64,000 nucleotides of DNA from UBA9732 sp052170315 (GTDB taxonomy: Bacteria > Spirochaetota > Spirochaetia > Sphaerochaetales > Sphaerochaetaceae), in the NCBI GenBank assembly GCA_052170315.1, contig JBQNAT010000010.1, positions 1-64,000 on the forward strand. The letters run 5' to 3'. This document shows positions 25,994 through 34,641 of this stretch, one piece after another (position 1 is the first letter of the stretch; the number at the start of each line of letters is the position of its first letter). The translations under genes were made by a program, and so were the position numbers. The notes beneath the pieces were generated by a model. That model did not search any database, was not told the DNA's origin, and was given only the letters and a program-made list of their open reading frames with translations.

Positions 25994-27370
25994 ATGGATT
26001 TTGATGCCATCAAGAAAGCCGCAACCAAGTATGGTCCTGCAATGACCAAGTTTTTGAGGGATATGATTGCCATACCGTCAGAAAGCTGCGAAGAAAAGGG
26101 TGTCGTTCTTAGAATCAAGGAAGAAATGGAAAAGCTCGGTTTTGACAAAGTTGAAATCGACGGTCTTGGAAACGTTATCGGCTGGATGGGTAAAGGAGAT
26201 AAGATTATCGCTATTGACTCACATGTAGATACAGTCGGAATCGGAAACATCAACAACTGGACAGACGATCCTTACAAAGGATATGAAACTGACAAAATTA
26301 TCTACGGTCGCGGAGGTTCAGACCAGGAAGGCGGTCTTGCGTCTGCGGTTTACGGTACAAAAATCATGAAGGATTTGGGACTTATCCCTGAAGGTTACAA
26401 AATCATGGTAGTCGGCTCCGTACAGGAAGAAGACTGCGACGGAATGTGCTGGCAGTATATATACAATGTGGATAAGATTGTTCCTGAATTTGTTATCTCA
26501 ACAGAGCCCACAGACGGCGGCATCTACCGCGGACATAGAGGCAGAATGGAGATAAGAGTAGATGTTAAGGGAATTTCCTGCCACGGCTCTGCTCCGGAAA
26601 GAGGAGACAACGCAATCTTCAAGATGGCTGACATTCTTCAGAACGTCAGAGACCTTAACGAGAACCCTGCCGACGGCAGCAAGGAAATCAACGGTCTTGT
26701 AAAGATGCTGGACCCCAAGTTCAACCCTGAGCATTATGAAGATGCACGCTTCCTTGGGCGCGGAACATGCACGGTAAGCCAGATATTCTTCACATCTCCT
26801 TCAAGATGTGCTGTTGCAGACAGCTGCTCAATCTCAATTGACAGAAGAATGACAGCAGGTGAAACTTATCAGACATGTCTTAAGGAAATTGAGGACCTTC
26901 CCGCAGTTAAGAAGTACGGCAAGGACGTTAAGGTAAGTATGTACTGGTATGACAGACCGGCATGGACAGGCGAAGTCTATAAGACTGAATGCTTCTTCCC
27001 GACATGGATAAACAAAGAGGATGCTCCTCATGTTCAGGCTCTTGCAGATGCGTATCACGCACTTTGGGGCAAAGACAGGATATGGGCAGACGATACGGCA
27101 AAGGAAAAGAGACAGGGACGCCCGCTCATTGACAAGTGGACATTCTCAACAAACGGCGTTTCAATTCAGGGTCGCTACGGTATCCCATGCGTAGGATTCG
27201 GACCCGGTGCCGAAAGCCAGGCACATGCTCCGAACGAGATAACCTGGAAGCAGGACCTTGTCACATGCGCAGCACTTTATGCCGCAGTCCCGATGCTCTA
27301 CAAGCCGGCTGATGTCAAGGAAAGCGCTACAAGCTTCAGACAGGAACTTACAGGAAACGATATTAAGTAA
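25994..27370 (+). CDS. ygeY: YgeY-type M20 peptidase/deacetylase
   Basis: A 458-residue M20 zinc hydrolase. Metal motifs are AIDSHVDTVG, GRGGSDQEGGLAS and VQEEDCDG, plus STEPT and a late histidine in ESQAHAPNE. It is somewhat longer than E. coli YgeY (about 400). I use the ATG at 25994 with GGAGG eight bases before it rather than the ATG at 25979. In purine/urate clusters YgeY acts with YgeW and YgeX on ring-opened, carbamoylated intermediates. YgeW follows 23 bases later. Confidence 0.88.
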   Translation: MDFDAIKKAATKYGPAMTKFLRDMIAIPSESCEEKGVVLRIKEEMEKLGFDKVEIDGLGNVIGWMGKGDKIIAIDSHVDTVGIGNINNWTDDPYKGYETDKIIYGRGGSDQEGGLASAVYGTKIMKDLGLIPEGYKIMVVGSVQEEDCDGMCWQYIYNVDKIVPEFVISTEPTDGGIYRGHRGRMEIRVDVKGISCHGSAPERGDNAIFKMADILQNVRDLNENPADGSKEINGLVKMLDPKFNPEHYEDARFLGRGTCTVSQIFFTSPSRCAVADSCSISIDRRMTAGETYQTCLKEIEDLPAVKKYGKDVKVSMYWYDRPAWTGEVYKTECFFPTWINKEDAPHVQALADAYHALWGKDRIWADDTAKEKRQGRPLIDKWTFSTNGVSIQGRYGIPCVGFGPGAESQAHAPNEITWKQDLVTCAALYAAVPMLYKPADVKESATSFRQELTGNDIK

Positions 27371-27393
27371 TAGGGAATACAGGAGACAAAAGA

Positions 27394-28587
27394 ATGAGCA
27401 AAGCATTTGAACTTGCCAGACATCTTGAAACTCTTCACATCAACAACATGTACAAGAACGATTTCTACTGGACATGGGACAAGACTGATGAGGAGTTGGA
27501 CGCCATCTTTACAGTGGCTGACGCGCTTAGAGATCTTCGTGAACACAACAAGAGCACAAGGATTTTCGATTCGGGTCTTGGAATCTCGATTTTCAGAGAC
27601 AACTCGACAAGAACACGTTTCTCCTTCGCAAGCGCCTGTAACCTTCTTGGACTTGAGGAGCAGGTTCTTGATGAAAAGGTTTCTCAGATAGCACACGGCG
27701 AAACTGTCCGTGAAACCGCAAACATGGTTTCATTCATGGCAGACGTTGTAGGAATCCGTGATGATATGTTCATCGGAGAAGGCCATAAGTATCAGAAGAC
27801 TTTCATTGACGCATGCGAGTACGGCTACAGACATGGAATCCTTGAACAGAGACCTACTCTGGTAAATCTCCAGTGCGACGTTGACCATCCCACACAGTGT
27901 ATGGCTGACATGCTCCACGTGATCCATCAGTTCGGCGGAGTGGAGAACCTGAAGGGCAAGAAGGTTGCAATGACATGGGCATACAGCCCGTCATACGGCA
28001 AGCCGCTTAGCGTACCGCAGGGAGTTATAGGCCTTTTCACAAGATTCGGGATGGATGTAACTCTTGCTCATCCGGAAGGTTATGAAGTAATGCCTGACGT
28101 AATTGATATTGCCAGGAAGAACGCCAAGGCAACAGGCGGCTCCTTCAAGCAGTGCAACAGCATGGACGAGGCTTTCAAGGATGCGGATATTGTTTATCCG
28201 AAGAGCTGGGCCCCGTTCGCAGCCATGGAAGAGAGGACAAAGCTCTACCAGAAGGGAGACAAGGCCGGTATCGACGCATTGGAAAAGAGACTTCTTGCTC
28301 AGAACGCAGAGCACAAGGACTGGACCTGCTCGGAAGAGAAGATGAAGCTCACAAAGAACGGTAAGGCTCTGTATCTGCACTGTCTGCCTGCCGATATCAC
28401 AGGCCTTTCATGCAAGGAAGGAGAAGTTGACGACTCGGTTTTCGACCGCTATCTTGACCCTCTTTACAAGCAGGCCTCCTTCAAGCCGTATGTCATTGCC
28501 GCGATGATTTTCATGTCAAAGGTAAAAGATCCCGCGAAGGCTCTCATGACTCTTGACGGCGCGGATAATCTCAGAAAACTTTACTGA
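27394..28587 (+). CDS. ygeW: YgeW-type knotted carbamoyltransferase
   Basis: A 397-residue aspartate/ornithine transcarbamoylase-family enzyme, the length of E. coli YgeW (396). The carbamoyl-phosphate loop reads RDNSTRTRFSFASA, the second motif DHPTQCMADM, and the amino-acid-side motif HCLPADITG. In catabolism it would release carbamoyl phosphate from a carbamoylated amino acid, yielding ATP through a carbamate kinase not in this window. CAGGAG precedes the ATG. A strong terminator follows. Confidence 0.92.
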   Translation: MSKAFELARHLETLHINNMYKNDFYWTWDKTDEELDAIFTVADALRDLREHNKSTRIFDSGLGISIFRDNSTRTRFSFASACNLLGLEEQVLDEKVSQIAHGETVRETANMVSFMADVVGIRDDMFIGEGHKYQKTFIDACEYGYRHGILEQRPTLVNLQCDVDHPTQCMADMLHVIHQFGGVENLKGKKVAMTWAYSPSYGKPLSVPQGVIGLFTRFGMDVTLAHPEGYEVMPDVIDIARKNAKATGGSFKQCNSMDEAFKDADIVYPKSWAPFAAMEERTKLYQKGDKAGIDALEKRLLAQNAEHKDWTCSEEKMKLTKNGKALYLHCLPADITGLSCKEGEVDDSVFDRYLDPLYKQASFKPYVIAAMIFMSKVKDPAKALMTLDGADNLRKLY

Positions 28588-28618
28588 TTAATTAAAATTT
28601 AACGGTAATTTCCTTTGG

Positions 28619-28656
28619 GGCCGTTCGGTTTTTTCCGAATGGCCTCGTTTTTTTTA
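28619..28656 (+). terminator. Rho-independent terminator after ygeW
   Basis: GGCCGTTCGG (28619-28628) pairs with CCGAATGGCC (28635-28644), 10 bp with one G-U, followed by TCG and nine or more T residues. Confidence 0.92.
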
Positions 28657-28719
28657 AATGTAATCAGCACTTTTTCGGAATATGGCTTTAAAAGGGGAAA
28701 TTTCCCTTAAGGAGTTCAA

Positions 28720-29718
28720 ATGTTTAAAAAAACAATGTTTCCGTTTATGCTGATTGTCGTTCTGACTTTTTTTGTATCCTGCTTTGAAGCACAGGAAAAT
28801 GCTTTGACAAATTTGGAGATAATGATAGAAAACCCTGTAACGTCAAGGACTATCATGCCCTCCGATTTTCTCATGGAAGTGCAGAAGTATTCGGTTTCCG
28901 GTTCCGGTTCGTCAGGTGCCTCTTTCGGGCCCGTTCTAAGCTCGGAAAATATTGTAAGCATACAAAATATCCCTGTCGGCAGCTGGAATGTAACGGCCAA
29001 AGCCCTGAACGCGGAAAACAACGAGCTTGCGGAAGGTTCAGAAACTTTCATCATTAAAAAAGGTGGAAATAAGGTTACGGTCGTACTTGATTCAATGACA
29101 GGCACGGGAACGCTGCAGCTTGATTTTAAGTGGGATGAACATATTTCCGACAAAAGCAGCATAACTATTACCTTGTCCATAGAAGACAGTTCGGGAAACA
29201 AAATAAACAGGACAAAAAATGTTAATACTTCAGACTGCAGGGTTTCCTTCCTTGTAAATCTCAGCGCGGGCTCTCATGTGCTTAATGTTCAGGTTTATGA
29301 TTCGGAAGGTAACCTTGGAATAGGGGCAACGGATGCGATAAGGATTGTGTCAAATTCAAGGTCAACCGGTACGGTGGAGCTTAAGGCCTCAAAGCCTCAG
29401 GTTTGGAACGGAACAGAAATAAAGCTTGAAAATAAAGTGGGTTCACCTATGAAGTTTTACGTTGACTATTATCCGAAAAATCCCGTAAAGGGGCAGCTGA
29501 TGACGCTTACTTCTCACTATCATTCGCTGCCTGAAGGCGTCAGTTCCGCAGATTTGAAATATCAGTGGTACAAAGACGGCGTGTTGCAGGCTGACGGGGT
29601 TGGGTACAACTACGCGATAGTATCCGAATTCGGTATCCACAGGTATGACGTTATTGTCAGAAGCGGCATTGAGGGAACCATGTGCGGCGCGTCACTTCTG
29701 CTGAACATCTCCGATTGA
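28720..29718 (+). CDS. Lipoprotein with Ig-like repeats, function unknown
   Basis: A 332-residue exported protein. The leader is hydrophobic and ends in FFVSC, a lipobox with Cys21 as lipidation site. The mature part is rich in Ser, Thr and Asn with beta-sandwich style segments, for example LKYQWYKDGVLQADG near the C-terminus, typical of Ig/PKD-like folds in spirochaete surface lipoproteins. No catalytic motif is visible. AAGGAG precedes the ATG. It stands alone after the ygeW terminator and converges with the TatD gene, overlapping it by 27 bases. Confidence 0.72.
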   Translation: MFKKTMFPFMLIVVLTFFVSCFEAQENALTNLEIMIENPVTSRTIMPSDFLMEVQKYSVSGSGSSGASFGPVLSSENIVSIQNIPVGSWNVTAKALNAENNELAEGSETFIIKKGGNKVTVVLDSMTGTGTLQLDFKWDEHISDKSSITITLSIEDSSGNKINRTKNVNTSDCRVSFLVNLSAGSHVLNVQVYDSEGNLGIGATDAIRIVSNSRSTGTVELKASKPQVWNGTEIKLENKVGSPMKFYVDYYPKNPVKGQLMTLTSHYHSLPEGVSSADLKYQWYKDGVLQADGVGYNYAIVSEFGIHRYDVIVRSGIEGTMCGASLLLNISD

Positions 29719-30399
29719 AAACAGGGCGAACATCTTCAGGCAGCGTGCGGAAAGCTGATTGGCTGTTATGCCCAGCTCAACGGCACAGCGCTCGTAATGG
29801 GTTTTCAGAATATAGTCATGGTTCTGTCCGTGGTTCTTACCCGTTTTCAGGCCCGGTCTTTTATCACAGCCTGTTTCGCAGCCTGTTTCGTAGTCTGTTT
29901 CAAGTACCATATTCGGATTAGCTTCAAAAAGCTCCTCCGGATTACCTTTAAATTTTGGGCCAATGGAGATGAGTACTTTCAGCCTGAAAAGTTCCGCCGC
30001 CGTTTCCATAGAGCCTGTGAAACCATGCCAGAGGATGCTGTACGGTCTGTAGTGAAGCTTTGAAAGTATGGTAAGCAGCCTTCCTGTCGACTGAACGCAG
30101 TGAAGGCTTACTGAGCGGTTATGCGCTATGGCAAAACGAAGCTGGGTTTCAAGATTCTGTTCCTGCTTTTCCATAGGGACTTTATCATGAAATCTTTTGT
30201 CCAGCCCAACCTCGCCAAGCTGCAGTCTTTCATTGTTTTCAAGCAGCCTGAATAGCTCTTCCTGCGCTTCCCTCGTCCAGTTTGACGGCAGAAGCCCCTG
30301 ACAGTTCATCAGGCAGTTTGAATTTACAGTATTTACAGGTCTGTCTGTGCAGACTATTGAAAGAGTATCCGGAAAGTGACTGTGGAAATCTATATACAT
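29692..30399 (-). CDS. TatD-family metal-dependent hydrolase
   Basis: About 235 residues from MYIDFHSHFPD. Family motifs are the HSH metal pair, GEVGLDKRF, SLHCVQS, WHGFTGS and the catalytic aspartate in LETDYE. The family includes DNases and other metallohydrolases. Right after the catalytic LETD the protein carries a Gly/Cys/His/Asn-rich insert (YETGCETGCDKRPGLKTG and on), encoded by short repeats, absent from ordinary TatD. The start is uncertain: neither the ATG at 30399 nor the TTG at 30426 has a good ribosome site. Confidence 0.75.
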   Translation of the reverse strand: MYIDFHSHFPDTLSIVCTDRPVNTVNSNCLMNCQGLLPSNWTREAQEELFRLLENNERLQLGEVGLDKRFHDKVPMEKQEQNLETQLRFAIAHNRSVSLHCVQSTGRLLTILSKLHYRPYSILWHGFTGSMETAAELFRLKVLISIGPKFKGNPEELFEANPNMVLETDYETGCETGCDKRPGLKTGKNHGQNHDYILKTHYERCAVELGITANQLSARCLKMFALFSIGDVQQK

Positions 30400-30482
30400 G
30401 AATGAAAGGTAACATATTCTTTTCAATCAAACCAGTTTAATTGCTATCCGGTTGTTTTTATGATATTTGTTTAGTGAGAAGA

Positions 30483-31103
30483 ATGAGGTCAACCAAGTCT
30501 TTTTTTATTTTTGCAGTTCTCCTGTGCGGCACGTTCTGCGCTTTCTGTTCGATTGCAACCCGTCCTTCCGTTTCCGTTTGGACAGGTTTTGTTTTTTGTC
30601 ATCCTACAGCCGATTATCTTAAGAAATATCCGGGCGACCCAAGTATTGAAATGCCAAAGCTCAGAACCCTGTTTTCTGCGGGTTTTGATGCGGAAATCAT
30701 TGATTTCACATATGTTATTGACCGTGTACGTGGAACTTCCGTCAGTGCCGGCATTGGCTTGAGCTTTCTGGATGTAAGCGAATCCCTGCCGTTCGGTATA
30801 AGCGTTCTTAAGCCGTATTCGGGTCTTGGATATCTTGTCAGGCTTAACTATAAAATGGGTGATGTTTTTTCTATGGGCCTGCGGTTCAGGCGCTTTGACT
30901 GCGCGTTTACCGGAACAAAGACACATTTTATCGTAAACGAATTTGAGTGTGTGCCGCGTATCAAGCTTTACGCGTACAGGGGTTTTGACGTTTTCGCGGA
31001 TGCTCCGCTGACTGTTTCTGTAAAAGCGGATGCCGTGAGCCTTAGACTCTCCGCTTCACTGACGGTTTGCATTGATTCCGGCAGATTCGGAGGTCGCAGA
31101 TGA
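30483..31103 (+). CDS. Small exported, outer-membrane-barrel-like protein
   Basis: A 206-residue protein starting MRSTKSFFIFAVLLCG with a signal peptide that ends near residue 24 (FCAFCS). The rest alternates polar and hydrophobic residues in a way that suggests beta strands (VSVWTGFVF, GIGLSFLDVS, FSMGLRFRRFDCAF, VSLRLSASLTVC). I do not recognise a family. It shares ATGA with the caspase-like lipoprotein gene, so the two are co-translated. Confidence 0.6.
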   Translation: MRSTKSFFIFAVLLCGTFCAFCSIATRPSVSVWTGFVFCHPTADYLKKYPGDPSIEMPKLRTLFSAGFDAEIIDFTYVIDRVRGTSVSAGIGLSFLDVSESLPFGISVLKPYSGLGYLVRLNYKMGDVFSMGLRFRRFDCAFTGTKTHFIVNEFECVPRIKLYAYRGFDVFADAPLTVSVKADAVSLRLSASLTVCIDSGRFGGRR

Positions 31104-32092
31104 GAAAAATTTTCTTTGTTTTTGCCGCGGCTGCTCTTGCGTTTTTTCTGTGTTCCTGCGAGTTATCCTGTGACGCGCCAAAAGAAGGGAAGCTTAATAT
31201 TGTCGTTTACGGAAACGACTATTTTGGCGAACCTGAAGTGAAAGATGAAAACGGGAATGTAATTACGGCTGCAGACGGAAAAGCCAAAACTGCTTCCGAA
31301 CTTCCGTGTACTGTAAACGATGCCATAAATGTAGGTAATGCTCTTGTAAAAAATGCCCTGAAGGCAAAAAGAAGCTATCAGGTTACCTATCTTGTAGGCC
31401 GCAGTTCCGCCCTTAATTTTAAAGCGGTGCGACCTGATTGTGTTGTGAATGACGTTACATTTGAAAAATTTAAAAGCGTTCTTACTGGTATAAGTCTGGA
31501 TTCGGGAACGCAAGATGTGACAATAATATATTTCAGCGGACATGGAGCGGGAAATGAAAAAAAAGAAGAATACGGAACGGATACTTCTGTTTCTTCTTAT
31601 ATGGCTTTCGGAACTGAAGATTTTAATTACTGTATACTCAAAAGTGTTAAAAACTTTATGAATAAGGTAAATGAAATTCCCGGAACAAAAATAGTTATCG
31701 GAGATTTCTGTTTTTCCGGGGCCCTTGTTCAAAGCAACTATTTCTCTTTGACGGACGGCGAATACACGGGCATTGACGCGCCGACCCTTTTTGCCGAATA
31801 CCGCGATAAAATCAATGAAAGCCATTCCACATTCTGTTTAAGCGCAGCCAGGTATAATGAATCTTCCTATGAGAATAAGAACCTGGGGCACGGCTATTTT
31901 ACAAATGCTCTGCTTTCAGCGTTGGGCTGGGATGAAAACAGCGGTACTCTGAAAAACGCAGGGGCGGAAAAAGACAACGCAATAACACTTTTTAACGTTG
32001 CGGTCTATGCTTCTGAGCATGATGGTGAAACAAAACAAACGCCTATGCTCAGCGGCGGAAGCAATGATATAGTCCTTTTTTCTTTTAATTAA
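31100..32092 (+). CDS. Caspase-like (C14/metacaspase) lipoprotein
   Basis: A 330-residue secreted protein. Signal peptide with lipobox LCSC gives lipidated Cys20. The rest is a caspase-fold domain: after TYLVG the strand DVTIIYFSGHGAG holds His148, and KIVIGDFCFSG holds Cys204, the standard His/Cys dyad. A stretch STFCLSAARYNESSYE matches the later p20/p10 strand with LGHGYFT beyond. Caspase-like proteins are usually cytosolic or in signalling fusions; a lipid-anchored periplasmic or surface form is less usual. It follows an outer-membrane-like gene with overlap. Protease activity is inferred. Confidence 0.8.
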   Translation: MRKIFFVFAAAALAFFLCSCELSCDAPKEGKLNIVVYGNDYFGEPEVKDENGNVITAADGKAKTASELPCTVNDAINVGNALVKNALKAKRSYQVTYLVGRSSALNFKAVRPDCVVNDVTFEKFKSVLTGISLDSGTQDVTIIYFSGHGAGNEKKEEYGTDTSVSSYMAFGTEDFNYCILKSVKNFMNKVNEIPGTKIVIGDFCFSGALVQSNYFSLTDGEYTGIDAPTLFAEYRDKINESHSTFCLSAARYNESSYENKNLGHGYFTNALLSALGWDENSGTLKNAGAEKDNAITLFNVAVYASEHDGETKQTPMLSGGSNDIVLFSFN

Positions 32093-32108
32093 GGCGGGGA
32101 GGCCATTG

Positions 32109-32492
32109 ATGAAAGCAGGAAACAAAGCAGGAAAAGGTATTGTTTACACATCTGCGTCAATATGTGAAAAATCGTTTGCGGCTGCTCAGGCTGTTGGTTT
32201 TGCCCTTATCGTGACAGGCATAGTTACCATAGTTCTGATGTCCCGCAAGCCCTTTGTTCTTACCAACCTCAGGCCGCTTTTTATAATGATTTCAGGCATG
32301 GTATTTACCATTGTCGGCATAATAATTGTAGGAGTATACTTTGGTATAAGGTGGAAAAAAAGGATTCTTGAGAGAATATCCGCTATAGAAGGAAAGTGGC
32401 ATCCTGCTGTTAAGAGCGTGAGCGGCCTCAAAAGGGCCTACAACATTAACAGAACAGCAAAACTTAGGGAGAAGAGACAATGGAAAAAATGA
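32109..32492 (+). CDS. Small membrane protein, unknown
   Basis: A 127-residue protein with two long hydrophobic helices (AAQAVGFALIVTGIVTIVLM and LFIMISGMVFTIVGIIIVGVYF) and a basic C-terminal tail (KKRILERISAIEG...RTAKLREKRQWKK). GCGGGGAGG precedes the ATG at 32109. No family recognised. It overlaps the next gene by 13 bases, so it belongs to the same operon as the caspase-like lipoprotein and the reductase. Confidence 0.6.
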   Translation: MKAGNKAGKGIVYTSASICEKSFAAAQAVGFALIVTGIVTIVLMSRKPFVLTNLRPLFIMISGMVFTIVGIIIVGVYFGIRWKKRILERISAIEGKWHPAVKSVSGLKRAYNINRTAKLREKRQWKK

Positions 32493-33532
32493 GGGTGGCA
32501 ATTTACGGAGCAGGAGCCCTGGGAACAGTTCTTGGCGCCTATATTTCAAAAAACGCAAAAAGAAGCGGTGTTGATTTGGGCGATGGCATAGAGCTTTATA
32601 ACAGAAACAAAGCGCATATTGCCGCACTTAAGAAAAACGAGGCGAAGATTACCGGAACAGTAGAATTTTCCCAGAAGGTAAAAGCATATCTTCCTGAGGA
32701 GATGACAGGACTTTTCGACTATATTTTCCTGATGACAAAGCAGCTGGATAATGAGAATATCGTTGTTTTTTTAAAGGATTATCTTAAAGAAAATGGGGCG
32801 CTCTGCACCATGCAGAACGGTCTGCCGGAACCTCAGATAGGTGAGATAATAGGTAATGACAGGGTGCTTGGCTGCGCAATAGGATGGGGCGCAACCATGG
32901 GAGAGCCGGGGAGCAGCGTTCTTACGTCTTCTCCCGACAGTCTCTGTTTTGCTCTTGGGGCAATAAGCGAAGGCGGAAAGCGTCATCTTGAACCTGTAAA
33001 AGCGGTTCTTGAACTTATGGGACCTGTTTCCGTAGAAGAGAATTTTATTGGCGCAAGATGGTCAAAACTTCTTATAAACGCCGCATTTTCAGGTATGTCT
33101 ATTGTCATAGGAGATACTTTCGGAGCTGTCTGTGATAACAGAAAAGCCCGCAGATGCGCACAGGCAATAATCAAAGAGTGTATTGATGTTTCACGCGCGG
33201 CCGGAGTAACGGTAGAACCTGTTCAGGGTAAGGATATTGTAAAGCTTTTCGATTTCAGGGGCCCTGTTAAAAAAGTTATTTCAAGAATGCTTATCCCGAT
33301 TGCCATGAAAAAGCACCGCGGAATCACTGCAAGCATGCTCACAGACTACAGGAACGGAAAACCGTGTGAGATAGACGCAATAAACGGAGTTGTATGCAGA
33401 GAAGGCGACAAGGCCGGAATAGAGACTCCGTTCTGCGATAAGGTTGTTGAAATTGTTCATGGCTATGAGAAAGGCAAAGGGAAACCTTCCCTTGAAAGCC
33501 TTGAAGCTTTTGATAGCCTGTTCCTTGGATAA
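32480..33532 (+). CDS. Ketopantoate reductase-like (ApbA/PanE family) dehydrogenase
   Basis: A 350-residue NADP-dependent dehydrogenase-like protein. The glycine motif is IYGAGALGTVLG; later FIGARWSKLLINAAFSGMS and MLTDYRNGKPCEIDAINGVV are standard PanE landmarks, with the Lys of the first and the Glu-Ile-Asp of the second in expected places. It is about 50 residues longer than typical PanE, so a related 2-oxo acid or imine reductase is possible. Pantothenate synthesis genes are not near. It ends the 30483-33532 operon. Confidence 0.75.
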   Translation: MEKMRVAIYGAGALGTVLGAYISKNAKRSGVDLGDGIELYNRNKAHIAALKKNEAKITGTVEFSQKVKAYLPEEMTGLFDYIFLMTKQLDNENIVVFLKDYLKENGALCTMQNGLPEPQIGEIIGNDRVLGCAIGWGATMGEPGSSVLTSSPDSLCFALGAISEGGKRHLEPVKAVLELMGPVSVEENFIGARWSKLLINAAFSGMSIVIGDTFGAVCDNRKARRCAQAIIKECIDVSRAAGVTVEPVQGKDIVKLFDFRGPVKKVISRMLIPIAMKKHRGITASMLTDYRNGKPCEIDAINGVVCREGDKAGIETPFCDKVVEIVHGYEKGKGKPSLESLEAFDSLFLG

Positions 33533-33590
33533 AGTCTTTTTTTATGCCTTTTATTTTGGAAGTGCGCGAAGGCTGAAAATATAAAAAAAT

Positions 33591-33663
33591 CGGGCAGACT
33601 GGATTTGAACCAGCGACTCCAAGTCCCCCAGACTTGTACGCTAAACCCCTGCGCCACTGCCCG
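33591..33663 (-). tRNA. tRNA-Pro (GGG anticodon)
   Basis: On the minus strand a full cloverleaf forms: acceptor CGGGCAG/CTGCCCG, D arm, anticodon stem CAAGT/ACTTG with loop CTGGGGG (anticodon GGG), T arm GCTGG-TTCAAAT-CCAGT. C1:G72 and the loop fit bacterial proline tRNA. The discriminator is A (33590) and CCA is not encoded; a T-run follows as probable terminator. Confidence 0.95.
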
Positions 33664-33810
33664 AATGCCCGCATTTTTGCAGACATTATGGAAAATACCA
33701 CACACGGGCATTACTGTCAATTAAGGTTTTCAATTTAAAAATGCAATTTAAAGGACATTTTTTTTATTAAATAGCCGTAAGTGTTTTACATTTTCAATAC
33801 TTTCAGATAC

Positions 33811-33816
33811 TATAAT
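33811..33816 (+). promoter_or_regulatory. Probable -10 box for the chaperone/usher operon
   Basis: TATAAT at 33811-33816, 43 bases before the chaperone start. The -35 side is poor (TTTACA at 33785-33790, 20-base spacing). Confidence 0.4.
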
Positions 33817-33858
33817 TAAATACTGCTTACTAAGCGTAAGGTTTAAAAGGTGTCATAA

Positions 33859-34602
33859 ATGGGTAAGAAAAATTTGCTTATTGTTCTGCTTCTTGTATTG
33901 GCTGTCTGTACCGTGTATGCATATCAGTTCTCGCCGCTGGAGCAGACATTTGAGCCTTCAGGAGCCAATGCTCAGAAGACTTATACGATTGTAAATGATT
34001 CTGATGATCAGATAGCAATCAGTCTTTCAGTTGTTAAGAGGGATCAGGATGCTGACGGAAATGAGGTCAGGTCAGATGCCTCCGCGGAATTCCTTATCAG
34101 TCCTTCCAAAGTCATTGTCGCACCTCAGTCAACCTATGTTGTTAGGGTACATTACAGAGGCTCTTCAACAGTCACTGTAGAGAAAGCTTTCAGACTTATT
34201 GCGGAGCAGGTTCCATATTCACTTGGAAAAAACCAGACTACGCAAAGCATGTTCAACTTCCTCTACGTTTATGCGACAAGTCTTTATGTGACCCCTTCCG
34301 AAAAAGTTGCCAGAATTGACGTTTCAGCAGTGAAGGCCCGTATTGATGCTGAAGGCAATCGGGTTCTTGATGTAACCGTAAGAAACAGAGGCAATGTACA
34401 TCAGATACTTTTGGATGCCGTCCTTACTGTAAAAGGCCCTTCGGGTTCATCCGTCGTTCTTGATCAGCCTGAGCAGCTAACCGGAATAGATTCAGCCAAT
34501 ATCCTTGCCAGAAAAACAATTACCAAGACAATACCATGGCCGGAAGGATTGACTTTTGTTGAAGGTGGAAATTACTCCGGAGTTCTGCAGTTCGCGGAAT
34601 AA
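33859..34602 (+). CDS. PapD-like periplasmic pilus chaperone
   Basis: A 247-residue exported protein with signal peptide MGKKNLLIVLLLVLAVCTVYA. The mature protein has two Ig-like halves: YQFSPLEQTFEPSGANAQKTYTIVNDSDDQIAISLSV opens the first beta sandwich, ISPSKVIVAPQSTYVVRVHYRG corresponds to the F-G strand region where PapD chaperones carry alternating hydrophobics, and the second half begins near LYVTPSEKVARIDV. It precedes an usher-like gene by 39 bases. No pilin-like gene adjoins. Chaperone-usher systems are rare in spirochaetes, so function is inferred from fold and pairing. Confidence 0.72.
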   Translation: MGKKNLLIVLLLVLAVCTVYAYQFSPLEQTFEPSGANAQKTYTIVNDSDDQIAISLSVVKRDQDADGNEVRSDASAEFLISPSKVIVAPQSTYVVRVHYRGSSTVTVEKAFRLIAEQVPYSLGKNQTTQSMFNFLYVYATSLYVTPSEKVARIDVSAVKARIDAEGNRVLDVTVRNRGNVHQILLDAVLTVKGPSGSSVVLDQPEQLTGIDSANILARKTITKTIPWPEGLTFVEGGNYSGVLQFAE

Positions 34603-34641
34603 GGTTTCCGGCAGGTCAGTTTCGTCAATTAGCGGTTTCCA

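Noticed and set aside
32480..33532. Calling this gene panE for pantothenate synthesis
   Set aside because: Longer than PanE and no panB or panC nearby; kept as family-level call.
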